A stretch of DNA of 64,000 nt. Source: Gymnogyps californianus (Eukaryota > Chordata > Aves > Accipitriformes > Cathartidae). Made by a program: the position numbers and the translations under genes. The stretch's first letter is position 1, and the number at the start of each line of letters is the position of its first letter. The stretch covers positions 100,452,877 to 100,516,876 of the forward strand of contig NC_059472.1 of assembly GCF_018139145.2 (NCBI RefSeq). The letters are read 5' to 3'. Below the pieces are notes generated by a model, which worked only from the letters and a program-made list of their open reading frames with translations, was not told where the DNA came from and searched no databases. Below, one piece after another: positions 39,301-51,600 of this stretch.

Positions 39301-41504
39301 AAATTGCAGTAACCCATTAGTATTGAAAGAAAATCTAGAACTTAAAATGACAGGTGGTAGTAATTTACACATGGTGGGACTGAAAGCTGAATTACCCCCA
39401 GGAGTCCTTGGTTGAGGCATGTGTTTGCAGCAGCTTAAGCTTTATCCTGATAATTCATTTTGATATTAAGCTTCTTGTGTAACTCATGTTATATTTCCTT
39501 GGTCAATACAGGTGATTTTAGGATGCTTGTACTTTTCATTATTTAAAGAAACAAAAAAGTTAAATTGCCTGATAAATCTGTTGTACCTGCTCATAGTAAA
39601 CAAGGCAGTAGTAAACTGCATCAAGGTTTAGCATGGAAATAAGCTGTTAGTCACCCTACCTCCACTAGGGCTTGCTTTTTTCCTATGGAAAATTACAGTA
39701 TTTTAATAAGTAATGAAACATGAGCTGTTTAGGTGGTCTGAGAACACCTGGACCCCTAGAGTGAGGTGGACCAATAAATATTGGCTCTCCATGTGGAGTT
39801 TCTTACTGTGTCTTGGAAAGCTTGGCTTCTAGGATGGACAAAAAAAGGAAACTGTGGGTTTCGGCTGTTGTGACAGGACGTGAGGAAAAGGGCAGATGTG
39901 CTGTCTAAAGGGTTTTTAGCTGTAAATGACCCAACTATAGGTGATTTGGGAACAAGGCAAATGTTCAAGACTGTGAAATCACCAGTATTCTATCTGGATG
40001 CCTGGCTGTGGCTTTGTCTGGTGGGCTTCTTGGGGCATCCTTCTATGGAGTAGTTTATCTTTGAAGCTAGCATAAGTTTTAAAAATGAGGATACTGATAG
40101 AATTACATGAGACCTTGAGAAAGAAAACTGTACTTATGTACTTAATGGCATTTTGTATAATCAGTGGCTAACAAATATTAATGAAACTAATCTGCTCTGT
40201 GAGGACGGAAAGTATCATCAGTTTTGTTTTAAGAGAATCAAGGAATTAGGAGAACTGACAAAGGTCCCATAGGAAGTTGGTGGCAGAGCTAGGTAATTGA
40301 CCTAGCTTAGTAGAGTCCCACTGCAATGCTTAATCCAGCAGCATTAAGTTTTCTTTTTACTCTTCTGTATGCCAGAGCTTGCAGCTGAATCCAGTCATGT
40401 TTTTAAGACTCTGAATTATATTGTTTATTATTACTTTAAAAGAAAAACAAAAACACGGGAGAAATTTCTTTGCCTTTGCTAACCTGTATTGAAGGATCTT
40501 GTATTTGCTTCATGTTAAGAAAAAGCCACTGTCTTTTTACTGCAGGTTGCTTGGCTAATATTCGTTATCATGTTAATCTTGTGTGTCTTGTTAAACTGGT
40601 AGTTAAACTGATACAAAAGCTGTATGTAGACATATCTAGAAGAGCGAAGAAACTTGTGTTGTTGCTGGTCTGTGCAATCACACGCCCCTGTGGCTGCTGG
40701 CTCTTACATCTGCTGTTCTTGCTTTTTTAAGTCAGTTTGCTTTCTTTTCTTCACACGGTAATCCCTATAAGATGGGGATGCTGTGTTTCAATATGTTCAT
40801 GCAATTCAAGGACAGTAGAATCCTGCTCTGCATTGCTGCTGTTGCTCAGTGTCTCAGTGCACTGAAGTGAGGTGTGAAGCCACATCACTCTTAATCTCCT
40901 CATCATCCTTGGCTGACTTTTATTATTGTTACGTTAGAGAACTCGAATGTGGGTCAAAGTTGTACCCCTTCTCCATAGATTTAGTATTTCAGTGTTAAGT
41001 AGTTTATCTAGGTCTATGACCATACTTTCAGTTTGATACAGGTGAAGCTTTTTTCTCCTCAGTGCTTGTTTTAGGACCATGTGGTCAATGTGCACCATTC
41101 CTGTGTTATAGTAATAACAGGGCAGCCTTGCCTGTATACTGACACTCTCACTGCACCGACCCACAGTTTTTGGTTATACAGATAATAAATATCAGTTGAA
41201 GATTATTAATTTTAAATTTATGGTATTGAGCACTTTGTGTCTGGCTGTTTGCTACTTTTTTTTTTATACAGAGAATTTAACATAATAGTCAGCTAGTGTT
41301 AATCTTTCATACTTGTAACAGTGTAGGACCTTCCAACTCTGTGTGCTTAGGCAAAGATATACTACGTACTGTAAATCTTACTCTGTTTGCTAGTTTTTTT
41401 TTAATTAATAGTGACAGCCTGGTCACTTTAACTGGTTCTTTGAAGGTGCACGGTCATAATGCAGGTATCAGTGGGGCTTCTTGGGTGTTGATACTACTTA
41501 ACAT

Positions 41505-42490
41505 TTTTTTCATTGATGTGGGTGGTGGGATGAAGAGCATCCTTACCAGGTTTGCAGATGACACCAAAGGGAGGAGAGTGTTTGATGGCACAGCAGCCTG
41601 TGATTAGGCGGGACCTCGGCAAGCTGGAGGAATGGGCCAACAGAACCTCATGAGGTTCAGTGAAGACACGTATATCTTGAATAGAACAGTGCCGTGTAAC
41701 AGTGTGGGCTGGGAACTCGTTGTCTACAGAGCAGCTTTGTGTGTGTGAGTTTTGTTTGTTTGTGTCAGTGGGGGTTTTTTTGTTTGTTTTTTGGGTTTTT
41801 TTGTTTTTGTTTTTTTTTTTTTTTAAAGAAAATAAACCTGGTGGACACCAGGTTGAGTCAGCAGTGTGCCCTTGCAACAGTGAAGGCCAATGGCTCGGCT
41901 GCATTAGTGAGAGTGTAGCCAGCAAACTGATGGAAGTGATTATTCTTGCTTACTGTTCAGGAGAATGGAGCTGGAAGACTGTGTGCCCAGTTTTGGACTC
42001 CTGAACACAAAATGCATATCAACAAGCTGGAAGGAATCTATGAAATGGCTGCTGACATGACTGGAAGGCTGGAGATGAGATCTCATTGCTGTCTTCAACT
42101 GCCTAATTTGTAGCTACAGAGAAAATGGAACCCAAATTTTCTCTGAGGAGCCCAGTGATAGGACAGGAGGCAGTGGTCTGGCAGCAAGACCTTGGTGTAG
42201 TAATGGGAACAATGGGAGTAATGATTGTATTGTAATTCTGACTGATTATAAAGAAAAAAATCTTCATGGTGCGAGGGGATAAGTAGCAGGAACAGGTTGC
42301 CTGAAGAGGCTGGTATCCATCTTTGGGGAGTCTCCATCCTCAAATGTGCTCAAAACTCAACTGGGAAACTTTGGGCTTCATTATTGAACTTTGGAGTTCA
42401 ATAGCTTTAAAGCAGGTGTTGGAACTAGATGGGAAGTTAAGGGGGACTCTGGAGATCCCGTCTGACTGGAGTTTTTCTATGGTTCTATAC
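41505..42490 (+). mobile_element. CR1 LINE, 5'-truncated, plus strand, split by a T/G-rich expansion
   Basis: The 5' part encodes a decayed CR1 reverse-transcriptase segment, with RFADDTK translated from 41548-41568; FADD is the catalytic-site motif of this RT family. It continues through 'gcaagctggaggaatgggcc' and 'cctcatgaggttcagtgaag'. After a T/G-rich run (41745-41825) the match resumes with 'cagtgtgcccttgcaacagt' and proceeds to the 3' end at 'ctatggttctata'. About 0.9 kb of the 3' half of ORF2 plus the 3' UTR remain. Stop codons and frameshifts are frequent, so it is dead. The sense direction is the same as CDKAL1. The 5' edge is approximate. Confidence 0.92.
41745..41825 (+). repeat. 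T/G-rich simple-sequence expansion inside the CR1 copy
   Basis: This is a run of TTTG, TTTTG and poly-T units ending in a T-rich stretch at 41810-41824. CR1 sequence lies on both sides, so the tract grew in, or was inserted into, the element after it landed. Confidence 0.85.
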
Positions 42491-43250
42491 AGCTACCTTG
42501 TTGATGAAGGGTTTTTGAAGGCATCTTTTTATATGACTATATTAACCTGTCTTATGCCAAGGCACATATAACAAAAACTTACTTTTTGAGGCCAAGAGAC
42601 TGTGCCAGTCTAGCTCTGGAGTGTGTGTATGTATATGTCATTTCAAGCGATTTTTTGGGGGAGAGCCTAGTTGACTGTGAACAGGAGAGGGGTTTTTGTT
42701 TTCTTTCGGCTTCTCTAATGTCAAAGAGCAGAGCCAACAAGAGCTGGTTTGGAAAACAATGCTCTTACAAATAGAAATGCTCTCAGTGACAAACTACTTG
42801 TTTGTTCACACAGCTAGTCTGGAGCACTGCTGTTCCCTTGTTTGTTTTTGTTCAAAAGTCTAGATATTTGTAAATGTTGTCTTTGTCCTTTTCTTAAGAA
42901 AAGAGCGTAGCAGGATAGAAGCGCATACACTTTCAAATGCTCTCATTATCGAGTAAGGCCGGAGTGTCATGTTTATAATGCTGGCTAGGAGGCACAATGG
43001 TAAAATTGAAAAAAGTTAAGCAAAAAAAAAAAAAAAAAAGAGAGCAAGATCAGTAAACAAGATAATTGTTAACTGTTTACAGACACTTTCTTCCTAAAAG
43101 TACAATTTCTAAAATGAAATTACTTAATCCTTAAAGCAGGAATTTCAGAGAATAATTTGTCAATTTACTGTTTTGAGATTTTGGCATCTTGAATGTTTTA
43201 GTGCTTTCCATCCCAGTTTCAGGAAGAGACAGTAGTACCTTTGAAGGAGG
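42491..43250 (+). other. CDKAL1: CDKAL1 intron between two CR1 remnants
   Basis: Unique intronic sequence with an A18 tract at 43022-43039. No gene or RNA seen. Confidence 0.75.
43022..43039 (+). repeat. A18 homopolymer
   Basis: Eighteen consecutive A residues followed by GAGAG. Confidence 0.93.
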
Positions 43251-43306
43251 CAGTTGGACCAGATGATCATTGTAGGTCCTTTCCAACAGAACTATTCTAA
43301 AATATT
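43251..43306 (+). mobile_element. Short CR1 3'-end fragment, plus strand
   Basis: 'ttggaccagatgatcattgt' followed by 'aggtcctttccaacagaact' and 'attct' matches the last 50-60 bp of CR1 elements. The copy may extend a little further upstream, to about 43200, in degraded form. It is a separate insertion from the larger CR1 700 bp upstream, because that one already has its own 3' end. Confidence 0.8.
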
Positions 43307-46300
43307 CAATACATCTTTAAACCTTTATAAGCTTGTTTCTGCCTCTATGGCTAGAGAATTTGTTTCCTTAAATGTTAACAGGTATGAAAGCTCTTAGTCC
43401 ATGAAGCTGGTGGGTTTTATGATATCCATTCCTTTCTCTTTTCTGAGTCAAGGATTGTGCCATCCTGTCTTTCAGTATTGTCTCAAGGTAAGATCCTGTG
43501 TGTCTGGAATATCATCAGCTATTGGTATTGAATCCTTTGTTATGAACTGGTGACAAAGTAGGGGCTTGCTCAAGAACAACTTAGATTTTATGTCTGTTCC
43601 TCCTCCAATTTTTGGTACTTAAAACTAAGGCTTAAAAGGAAAAAAGTTGGTGTGTATTTGTGTATCCAGCCCTCAAGGACAGGTGGCTGATCTGATCTGA
43701 CGTGCACTTAATGATTTAAATGCAGTGAGTGACTGACAAGCTTGACCTGAGGCTGAAAACTGAAAGCTGGCCTCCCACCTCTGTTTCCTTGTAAGCACTG
43801 TCAGACTGCAGCTGTGCTCCAGACTGCACTTTGGAGCGAGCACGTACGTAATTAGCTACAGGTATGCCCCTCTGAGAGGAGCAGGGATACAAGTCATTTG
43901 ACAAAGGTAGAGAGTATGTGAGACTGTACCTTGCTTTTTTTCCCTGTCTGGACTCAGTATTGTTAAAGGTACTACCGTATTTCTCACTTTTTGTCCCCTA
44001 TATCTTTGTGCATGAAAATGCTTTGCTGTAATGTTTCTGGGCATTTGTACAATTTATTAAAGCATGTCTACAGAATACAGTTAAAAAATGAATCGCTTCA
44101 GGATCGAATAAAGGTATTTGTGTGCACCTCAAGCTACAGTCTAGCCAAGCAGTTTTAAGCCCTGTGTCTTGTAAGCAAGTGTCCTCCTGTTTTTGTTGAA
44201 CTAGTGCATATCTAGCCTTACAGCTGCAAGCATAAAAGGTAATGCTGGACTGAATCTGCACAGGTGTGCAAACACAGTGTTTGCTTACTCTGTTTGCTGC
44301 AATCTGAATCCTTCACTCCTCAAAGTATTTGTTTTCCCCGGAAAACTACATTGTAGTGTAATGTGTATAACACCACATTAAATATCATGTAATAGGTCTG
44401 ATCACTGCGAGAAAAAAGGGGTGATTTTTTTTTTTGTCCAGGAAGACTAACTGTAGCTAACAAGTTGCAAGACTACCCTACCTCGACAAAACTGACAAAG
44501 GACTGACAAGACCTACATTGAATAAACACTTGTGCATATGCCATTTCCACTGGAATTTTGTCTTGCTATCATTACCTTGACTAGTGGTCTTGGGGAAAAA
44601 AATCACCCTTGCTATGGCTTAAGAAATGCAAGAATTGCATTGATCAGCTCTGCAGCTAAGGCTTGTTAACTGCTACAGGCTGGCTCTGGTCAGTGTGTAA
44701 ATACGTTGTGGTTAAGTGTTACTGTTAGCCTCATAGAGGTCGTACCGTTTTGTTTTTCATCAAGTATGTGAAAGCAGTGAAATTGGGATGAGCTAGTTAC
44801 TACTCATGGGTCTGAGCAGCTGTCTGTCCCCTCTCTCCTACGACCTCAGCATTACAAGGGTGAACCCTAAAAGTTCACAAAGGCAGTCTGCCCTCGAAAC
44901 ATCTTCCTTTCCTCAGTCTTAGGTCCTCCTTGCCTGACTCCCAGACTGAGGGTTGTGGAGGAAAGACTGGGTCTTCTGCACGGGTTCATAGTTAGGACTG
45001 CAGAAATATGGCCTTTTTGTTCCCACATTCCTCTTGCACCCCTTGTTTTATAAACTCTCCTATGCAATTTCTCCCAGTTACCAGAAGTTATTGTATAAGT
45101 AACAATCCTACATGTTACTCATGCAACATGGAGACATTAATTTCTTGACAAGAAAAAACAACTGGCTATTCACTTTTTTCCTTTTTCTTGGAGAAAGATA
45201 AGTGCTATTTGAGTTGAAATAAGTACAGTCTTTTTTGGACTTGGCTTGTATATCCGACAGAGGAGTGTGGTAGTGTCTTAATGTAGCAAACACTTTATAA
45301 TGTTCAATTTTATTACACTGCCTTGCTAAAAATGCTGTAGTGTGGGTCTGGATACCAAAACTGGGATACAGATTTCTTATTAAAATAACAATTGAAATGT
45401 ATATAAATATTTTTATCTGAAACAGGTGAGGAATTGAAGAATATAATCTGGTTTAGTACAGTCATTCGTTATTTCAACAGTACTCATGTATTATACATTT
45501 CCATTAAATATCAAGGAGATTACATAACTTTTAAATTATCCTTCTGAGCTGATGCCTCTTCTGCTGAGGTAGGTAGCTACTACAGTAAGAGGAATGGAAA
45601 TTAATAGTATTACAGTAGGAAAGCAACAGATTGAAGACATCAAAACCAATACAAAATGCTGGTAACAATGTTCTTTTTCTGATACCATGTAATTTTACAT
45701 ATTGTTACTGCCTCTGCATACGAAGCTCTCAGATCAGTAAACTTATTTTGGGGGGGGGAAATCCTAATGTATTTTTAGGGGTGTCAGAAGAATTCAAGCT
45801 TCTGCCTCTGATTTTTCCATCCTTTAGCTCTTTCTCCTAGGTAGTAAGCTTTTTAGTTCATGTCCCCTTTGCTTCTGCAAGTGGTGATGCCTTTTATTTA
45901 AAAATAAATAAGAAAAAAATCAAGAAAACGAAACTCCAAACCAGACAGTACCTTGTAACTAGGGATTCAGATTACTTTTAGGCATTAGTGTTTGCATATT
46001 GGACTTCTGTCACATCAGTTTAGCAGTGTTGTATCACTAAAAATATTACAAGCATAGTACTAACCTTTGCAAAATAGATTCAAAACGCAATTTCGGATTT
46101 GAAAATAATAATGCCACTATGAGACTGGAAGGTGTTTTTCCCGAGTCCCTGTCTGAGAACTCCCGGAAGGAGAAGGGGGGAGTGTGGAAGTGTGGCTGTG
46201 GCTGGGGTGGCCTCTGTACTGTCCCTGTCCCCCTTGAATGACCGGGCTGGGAGTATTACAGTACACATTTCAGGTGCAAGTCTATTGGAGTTAGATTACC

Positions 46301-48548
46301 AATGAGAGATGCATTGAAGTAATTGAGTATTTAGTGGGGGTTTTTTTGTGGTTAGTCCTCTCTCTCTGTTTATTAAGACTAGCATAATTGTAACAGCTGA
46401 ATGTTTTTCATCACTTCAGGTGAAACAAGTAATCTTCCTTTATAGTGCACAGCAAAGTGTGTAAGCCAAAAAATTCCTTTCCCGTTTAAGGTTAAAAGTA
46501 GCTGATCACGATTGCTTTGAATTCAGACAGATAAGCCATTGAGCAGGTAAAAGTAGTTAAGAATTACTACATTTTAACATATGAGGCATAGGTTGCACTT
46601 TGTAGCTTTTCTCTAGAACCAGTGTTTCCCAAGTTTCTTGTGTTGAAATAGCAAGCGTTGGATTTTCTCCCAGAGCCCAGTGCCAACTCCTGCTGTAAAG
46701 TTGGCCTGAGAAACGGACGGGGAGCAGGCACCGAGGGTCCTGCAGCTGGCTCCCCTGTCGCTTTGTTCGGGAGGTGGGGCTCTGGCTCAGGTAAGCGGCC
46801 GTCGGAGCTTCCCGGGTTAGATGCTGTTGTTATATAAAGAAGTAACTGAAAGACGGTCTGTACTAGCAATAGTCCCATGTCCGTTTGTCATAAAATGTTT
46901 GAGCCATCTGTTGCTAGAAAAACTACCCCAGTCTACCACCTGGTGTTTCACTGAGCCTAGGGATTTATTCCAGATAAGCACTGGTTTACTTAATAAATAT
47001 TGAAAGAGGAAAAAAAAAATGGAGAATGAGGGGGGAAAAATGCAATAGTATTTCTCTGTTTTATTGAGTGCTGAATAATACCGTTTGGATCATTGTCTCC
47101 TTCTATGGTTCATGTGTCACTAAAAACCGTTTTCTTTTCATTTTGAAAATTGAGGATGAAGAGTAACATTAAACAGATACAACACTACACAGGGATTGGT
47201 ATAAAGTTCTGAGCAGCGTATGATTTAATTTGGAGTTGTGGATGGCCACCTGCTGTACTTTTGTTCTTGTGGCAATCTGGCAAGTGGCTGCGCTGTTTTG
47301 GTGCTTTTATTTGTCGAGCATGTTTGGAACCATCCGGGAGAGCTGCAGACTGCCTGGGCTGGCACAGGCTGGTGGAGTGCTTGGCTACTAGCCCCTTGAA
47401 TGCAAAAAAACCCCCAAACTCCTAAGGTTGTTTTTGTTTTTTTTTCTTTTTAGTAATCACAAAATGCATCACTGCTGCTATGACACACAGGTAAATTATA
47501 ACTTCATCATAGGCTAACTTATTTCCTTTTGCTAATCTTTAAAATAAAAAGGACTGCACTGCTCTCGAGTAATGTAATTCCCAGTGCTGTGCCAGGACCT
47601 GCTGCTTGTGCCCCCTGGAACTGTATTGCCAGGGTCACAGTGAGGTGCAGGAGTAGTTGGCTTCTGTTTTAGGGTGTTGGGATTGGGCTCAGCTCAGGGC
47701 AAGGCATGTCTCTTGACATGAGGTTTAGTTTGTTTTTTCTTTTACTCGGAGCATTTATGATATGACCTTCAGAGAAGCAAGTAACACTGTGTTCTCCATC
47801 AAGTCATTTGGATAAAAAACCCCAGCCTAGATCTGGCAGCTGCGATCTGCTGGTGTAACCCTCAGCTTCCTCCCACTTTATTCTTTCATAGGCAAGTTTT
47901 GGTGCCCTCAGTAATGTGGGAATTGAATGTGGGAATTATTTAAAAGTTAATAGGCTTCTAATTTTTTTTTACCATTATGTTCTGTTTTTTCATCTAATTA
48001 AGGTTTTTTTTGAGGTTGAATACTGGTTAGAAAGCCAAAGGATGAGTGGGAAGAAGTACCTGATTGTGTAATTTGCTGAAAACTTTATCATAAAGTACTA
48101 GATGTAGCATAGGTTTTTTTGTAGTGTGTTATGTTTACATTTATATAAGAACAGGGAAAGCATTTACTGCAAAATAAGCACTGAAGGAAAAGTATACACA
48201 CCTGAAATCCTTCCATTGCAATAAATAACATAATTAGTTTCAACCTAATGTTTTGGTTTTGAAATACATTGGCAGTATTTTGTAGCCTATATTCAGATCC
48301 TGATAATTTGAAATGAGTCTTCTTCATTTAGTTGTCTTTTAGGCTATAGAAACAATGTGATTTTTGACTATGGAGACTAGTATTCTTTTCCTAGGAAGTG
48401 CAGTCAGAAACAATGAGGAAGACAGTACAATGCATACTCCTATTGCCATTTGAAAACTTATTTGCACTTGCCTGTTGTGATTTTTAAAAGCGCATTATTG
48501 ACAGGTTTCTGTAATTTTAAAAGCAGCAGCAAACTAGTGCTGTGTGTG

Positions 48549-48580
48549 GGTTTTTTTGGGTTTGTTTTTTTTTTTTTTTT
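48549..48580 (+). repeat. T/G-rich tract ending in T16
   Basis: T7, GGG, TTTG, then T16 at 48565-48580. Confidence 0.88.
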
Positions 48581-48621
48581 GGTAGGAGTTCTTGCTTACA
48601 GGGACCAAAATTAGATACTTC

Positions 48622-48635
48622 AAAAAAAAAAAAAA
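48622..48635 (+). repeat. A14 homopolymer
   Basis: Fourteen consecutive A residues, 41 bp after the T16 tract; the pair could form a hairpin. Confidence 0.9.
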
Positions 48636-51600
48636 GAAAATCATGTGTTGAGCAACTATCAAAAATGCATTCCTGTGTCAGCTTGTAAACTGACAAATGC
48701 TGGCCCCTTGTATTCTTGTTTCCAACATTATTTGACACATCCTGGAATCTGCTTAACTTGAGTCGGTTCTGTCTGCACTGAACTGGTAGGCATTTAAGTA
48801 GCTTTCAGCTCTTGTGTGGATATGGATTGTATAAACAAATAAAGCTTTAGGGTTGCATAGGATGTCAAGGCATTTCATAAATTGCCCATTAGAAGTTTGG
48901 AAGTATCACATTTGTTTGTTAGATCAGACTTTGTCCCTTGCCTGTGTTCCTGCTGTGTACCCTGTTTCCTAGCTTTGGGAAGCAGTGGTAGAAATAAGTG
49001 GCTGTGAGAATGGGCTTTTGACACTTCAGTGCCAGCAGTTACAGCTATTTCTGCAGTAGAAATACTGTACCTTGAATTATAAGAGCTCATCAGCTACTAA
49101 CCAAATCACTCTGTAGGGCTGTCTTTTGCAACACAAGACAGTGTAGCCAGCAGTACCTCAGCTTGTTTCAAAAGGAGTTGACTTACACGCTGGAAGCAGT
49201 CAGCTACATCAAAATCCTGCCCTGCTTCTCAAGATAATTTAGCATACGTGGAGCGTATGCTGAGGCCCATGCCTCAGTTCTCTAGTGCTGAACTGTAACT
49301 CTAGTTTAAAAATGTCTAGCTGATTATTTTTGAGGAAAAAGAAATAATTGTGAAAACTCTTCCTTTTGATTGATACTGACATCTTGGAAATGCTTGAGTG
49401 AAGTTAAATCCACACTGCAGTTAAATCCACAGTCTTGATTGGAGCAGTATATGTATGAAGACTGTATGTTTGATTGTTTGATACATGCTCAGCATCTCTC
49501 AGGACAGTTTACCATTGAGAGTCTGTGGTCTCTAAATTTATCTAAAACCCACTAGGAAGAGTACAAGCAACATGGTTGGGCTCAGCTAAACTGTTCTGGT
49601 GCGTAAACATTGTTAATAAGCTTCATGGAGTTGTTGCCACGTGTGGACTTGGGAAGGAGAGCATGCCCATCTGTTTTCCGGGTGCTTCTCTGAGTTTTTC
49701 CTCACGTAGTTGTGAGTTTTCCATCTCGGACCCATTGAGCTTGAGGTCTGGCCTCAGGAATATGAGTTTGCCAGGTGGCTGGAGCCAGACAATTAACAAC
49801 TCCCCCTTTGCTTTCTTAGGCATTTTTGGTATTTTCTCTGGAAAAGAGAATGCCTCTGACACTGTTATTTCCTGGAAGGTTTCTTTGATTTAACCTTGTA
49901 AAGTTATGTGTCATGTGAGGCAGGTAAAATGAAGTCCAGGTTATTTAAAACCAAACTCACTCCCTCTTAAATGCAAAGAGTTTCGTTTGCCCCTCACACT
50001 GTATCAGAAATGGCATATTGAGGGAGATGGGTTTACTCATCATTTTGAATGTTTGCCAGTCGTCTTTCTGAGACCGAGGGTTTGTGCAACACTCAGGCAG
50101 TGAAAGTCTGAATGTGGTTCATTTTATGTTAGGCAGTTTTTTGGCTCTGGTGGCTCCAATGTTGTAACACACTTAAAGGGAAAGCTTTGTCCACTGAACT
50201 GGAAAAAGTTGTAGCCACTCTGTCTCTTGTTTCCCACCATGTGAGGCGGGCTAAATTTTGACAACAGGATGATGGTCTGGATTTTGGAACATGGTTTTGG
50301 TTTTACTGCTTGAGTGACTTTGAACAAGTCACTCTTTACTTTTGGGGGTTGTAAAATTGCGGTAAAGAAGGATATCCACCTTGTGGATATGCGGTTAGAA
50401 AGAATGGTTCTTGGACAAAAGAAAAGATTTATGATCCTTGGATGAAAGCTGATATGTAAAATGCAAAGCAGCATTATTCTGAGTCTTTTTTTTTTTAATA
50501 ACAAGATTATTCTAGCATGCAATGGGATAGGCAGCTCTAGCATATCATGACATGCTGAAACATCTGTTTGCTTTGTATGCTTACCAAGCTAGCTTCCATG
50601 TATGCGTAGTGATAGTGAAGTAGAGCCTTCTGGTAGGGATCTTAGTGAGCCAGAAGGGTATCAGGTTATTCCCAGATACCGTGACTTGTCAAGGGATGTT
50701 TCAGGAGATGTTTTTTATTTTTTTTTTATTTTTGACAAGGAATGTATTAACTCTTATTGTGCAGCAGTTAACTCTTTTACAAACAGTGAAATTCATTAAA
50801 CTTAACAGCATGCCGTAGGTAGTTGAGAAGATAATTATAGCCGCTTGCTTGGGAACAGAGCAAATAGCCTTCAGAAGGTGGGCTTTTCAGGCACTGACTT
50901 GATTATATTTCCACTTGCCTCTGGCATGGTTTCTAGCAGATTTATCTTTTTTTATTATCATGCCAGAAAACAGCCTTTGAAATATGCAATTTTGTGTTAG
51001 CTTAGCAGTTTCCCCATCTGTCCCACTGTTCAAATTTGAATTTATTAACTCTTCCAAAATAAAAAGTTCATAGCTTCCATTAGTACGCCTGTATTCTCTA
51101 ATGCTGAACTATCAAACTGGGCAGAGAAAGTCAAGATTAGTGATTTTTGTATCAAGATTATCTATGTTTATTCTCTGTATGTGTAGATAAGTCTGGTGAA
51201 AGTTGCAGCTACAATGATGCCTCTCCATCAAAAGTTTCACTGTGAACAATTATACAAATTTTAAATTATGATTACTGTGCTTTTTTCCTCACTAATACTA
51301 ATAACACTTAGCAAATTGTGGAGTTCTAGCTAGAGCTTCAGACAGACTTACGGATAAGAAGGCCAAATCCTTTTTGAACTGATTTTAAGATTTCAGCTTG
51401 GCTGTTACTGCAGTGTGTAAATGCAAATGCATCCAGAAGATGACCCATGCATACGTAGCTGGAGATGCGAGCTGACCATTGATCTGTTGGTCACCCTTCC
51501 ATTTTGCAAGCCAGAATTGCTTATGGTCAAGAAATGCATTCTTTCCTGTTCCACCTATGCTCTCCCTCCACCTCATGTATGTTGCTTGGTGGGTCTTCTC

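Larger units (their letters stand above)
25791..41504 (+). other. CDKAL1: CDKAL1 intron, long segment without exons or large repeats
   Basis: No CDKAL1 exon, RNA gene or long transposon was seen. Notable contents are a tandem 19-bp-period duplication near 27558, a C15 tract followed by an A/C-rich run at 33122-33185, an AT dinucleotide-rich block at 33269-33315, T/G-rich tracts near 30007 and 36340, and a CpG-richer patch at 37735-37925. Unique stretches near 26190-26400, 33540-33900, 38040-38130 and 39080-39240 look like possible conserved noncoding elements. Open frames of up to 157 codons (29807-30280) contain low-complexity Phe/Cys runs from T-rich DNA and are not called as genes. Confidence 0.75.

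Noticed and set aside
41494..41925. 143-codon minus-strand open frame
   Set aside because: Antisense of CR1 plus the T/G tract, giving a Lys/Asn/Thr-rich low-complexity peptide.
50124..50543. 139-codon minus-strand open frame
   Set aside because: No recognisable motif, and the Leu/Lys run comes from a T-rich tract; treated as chance.
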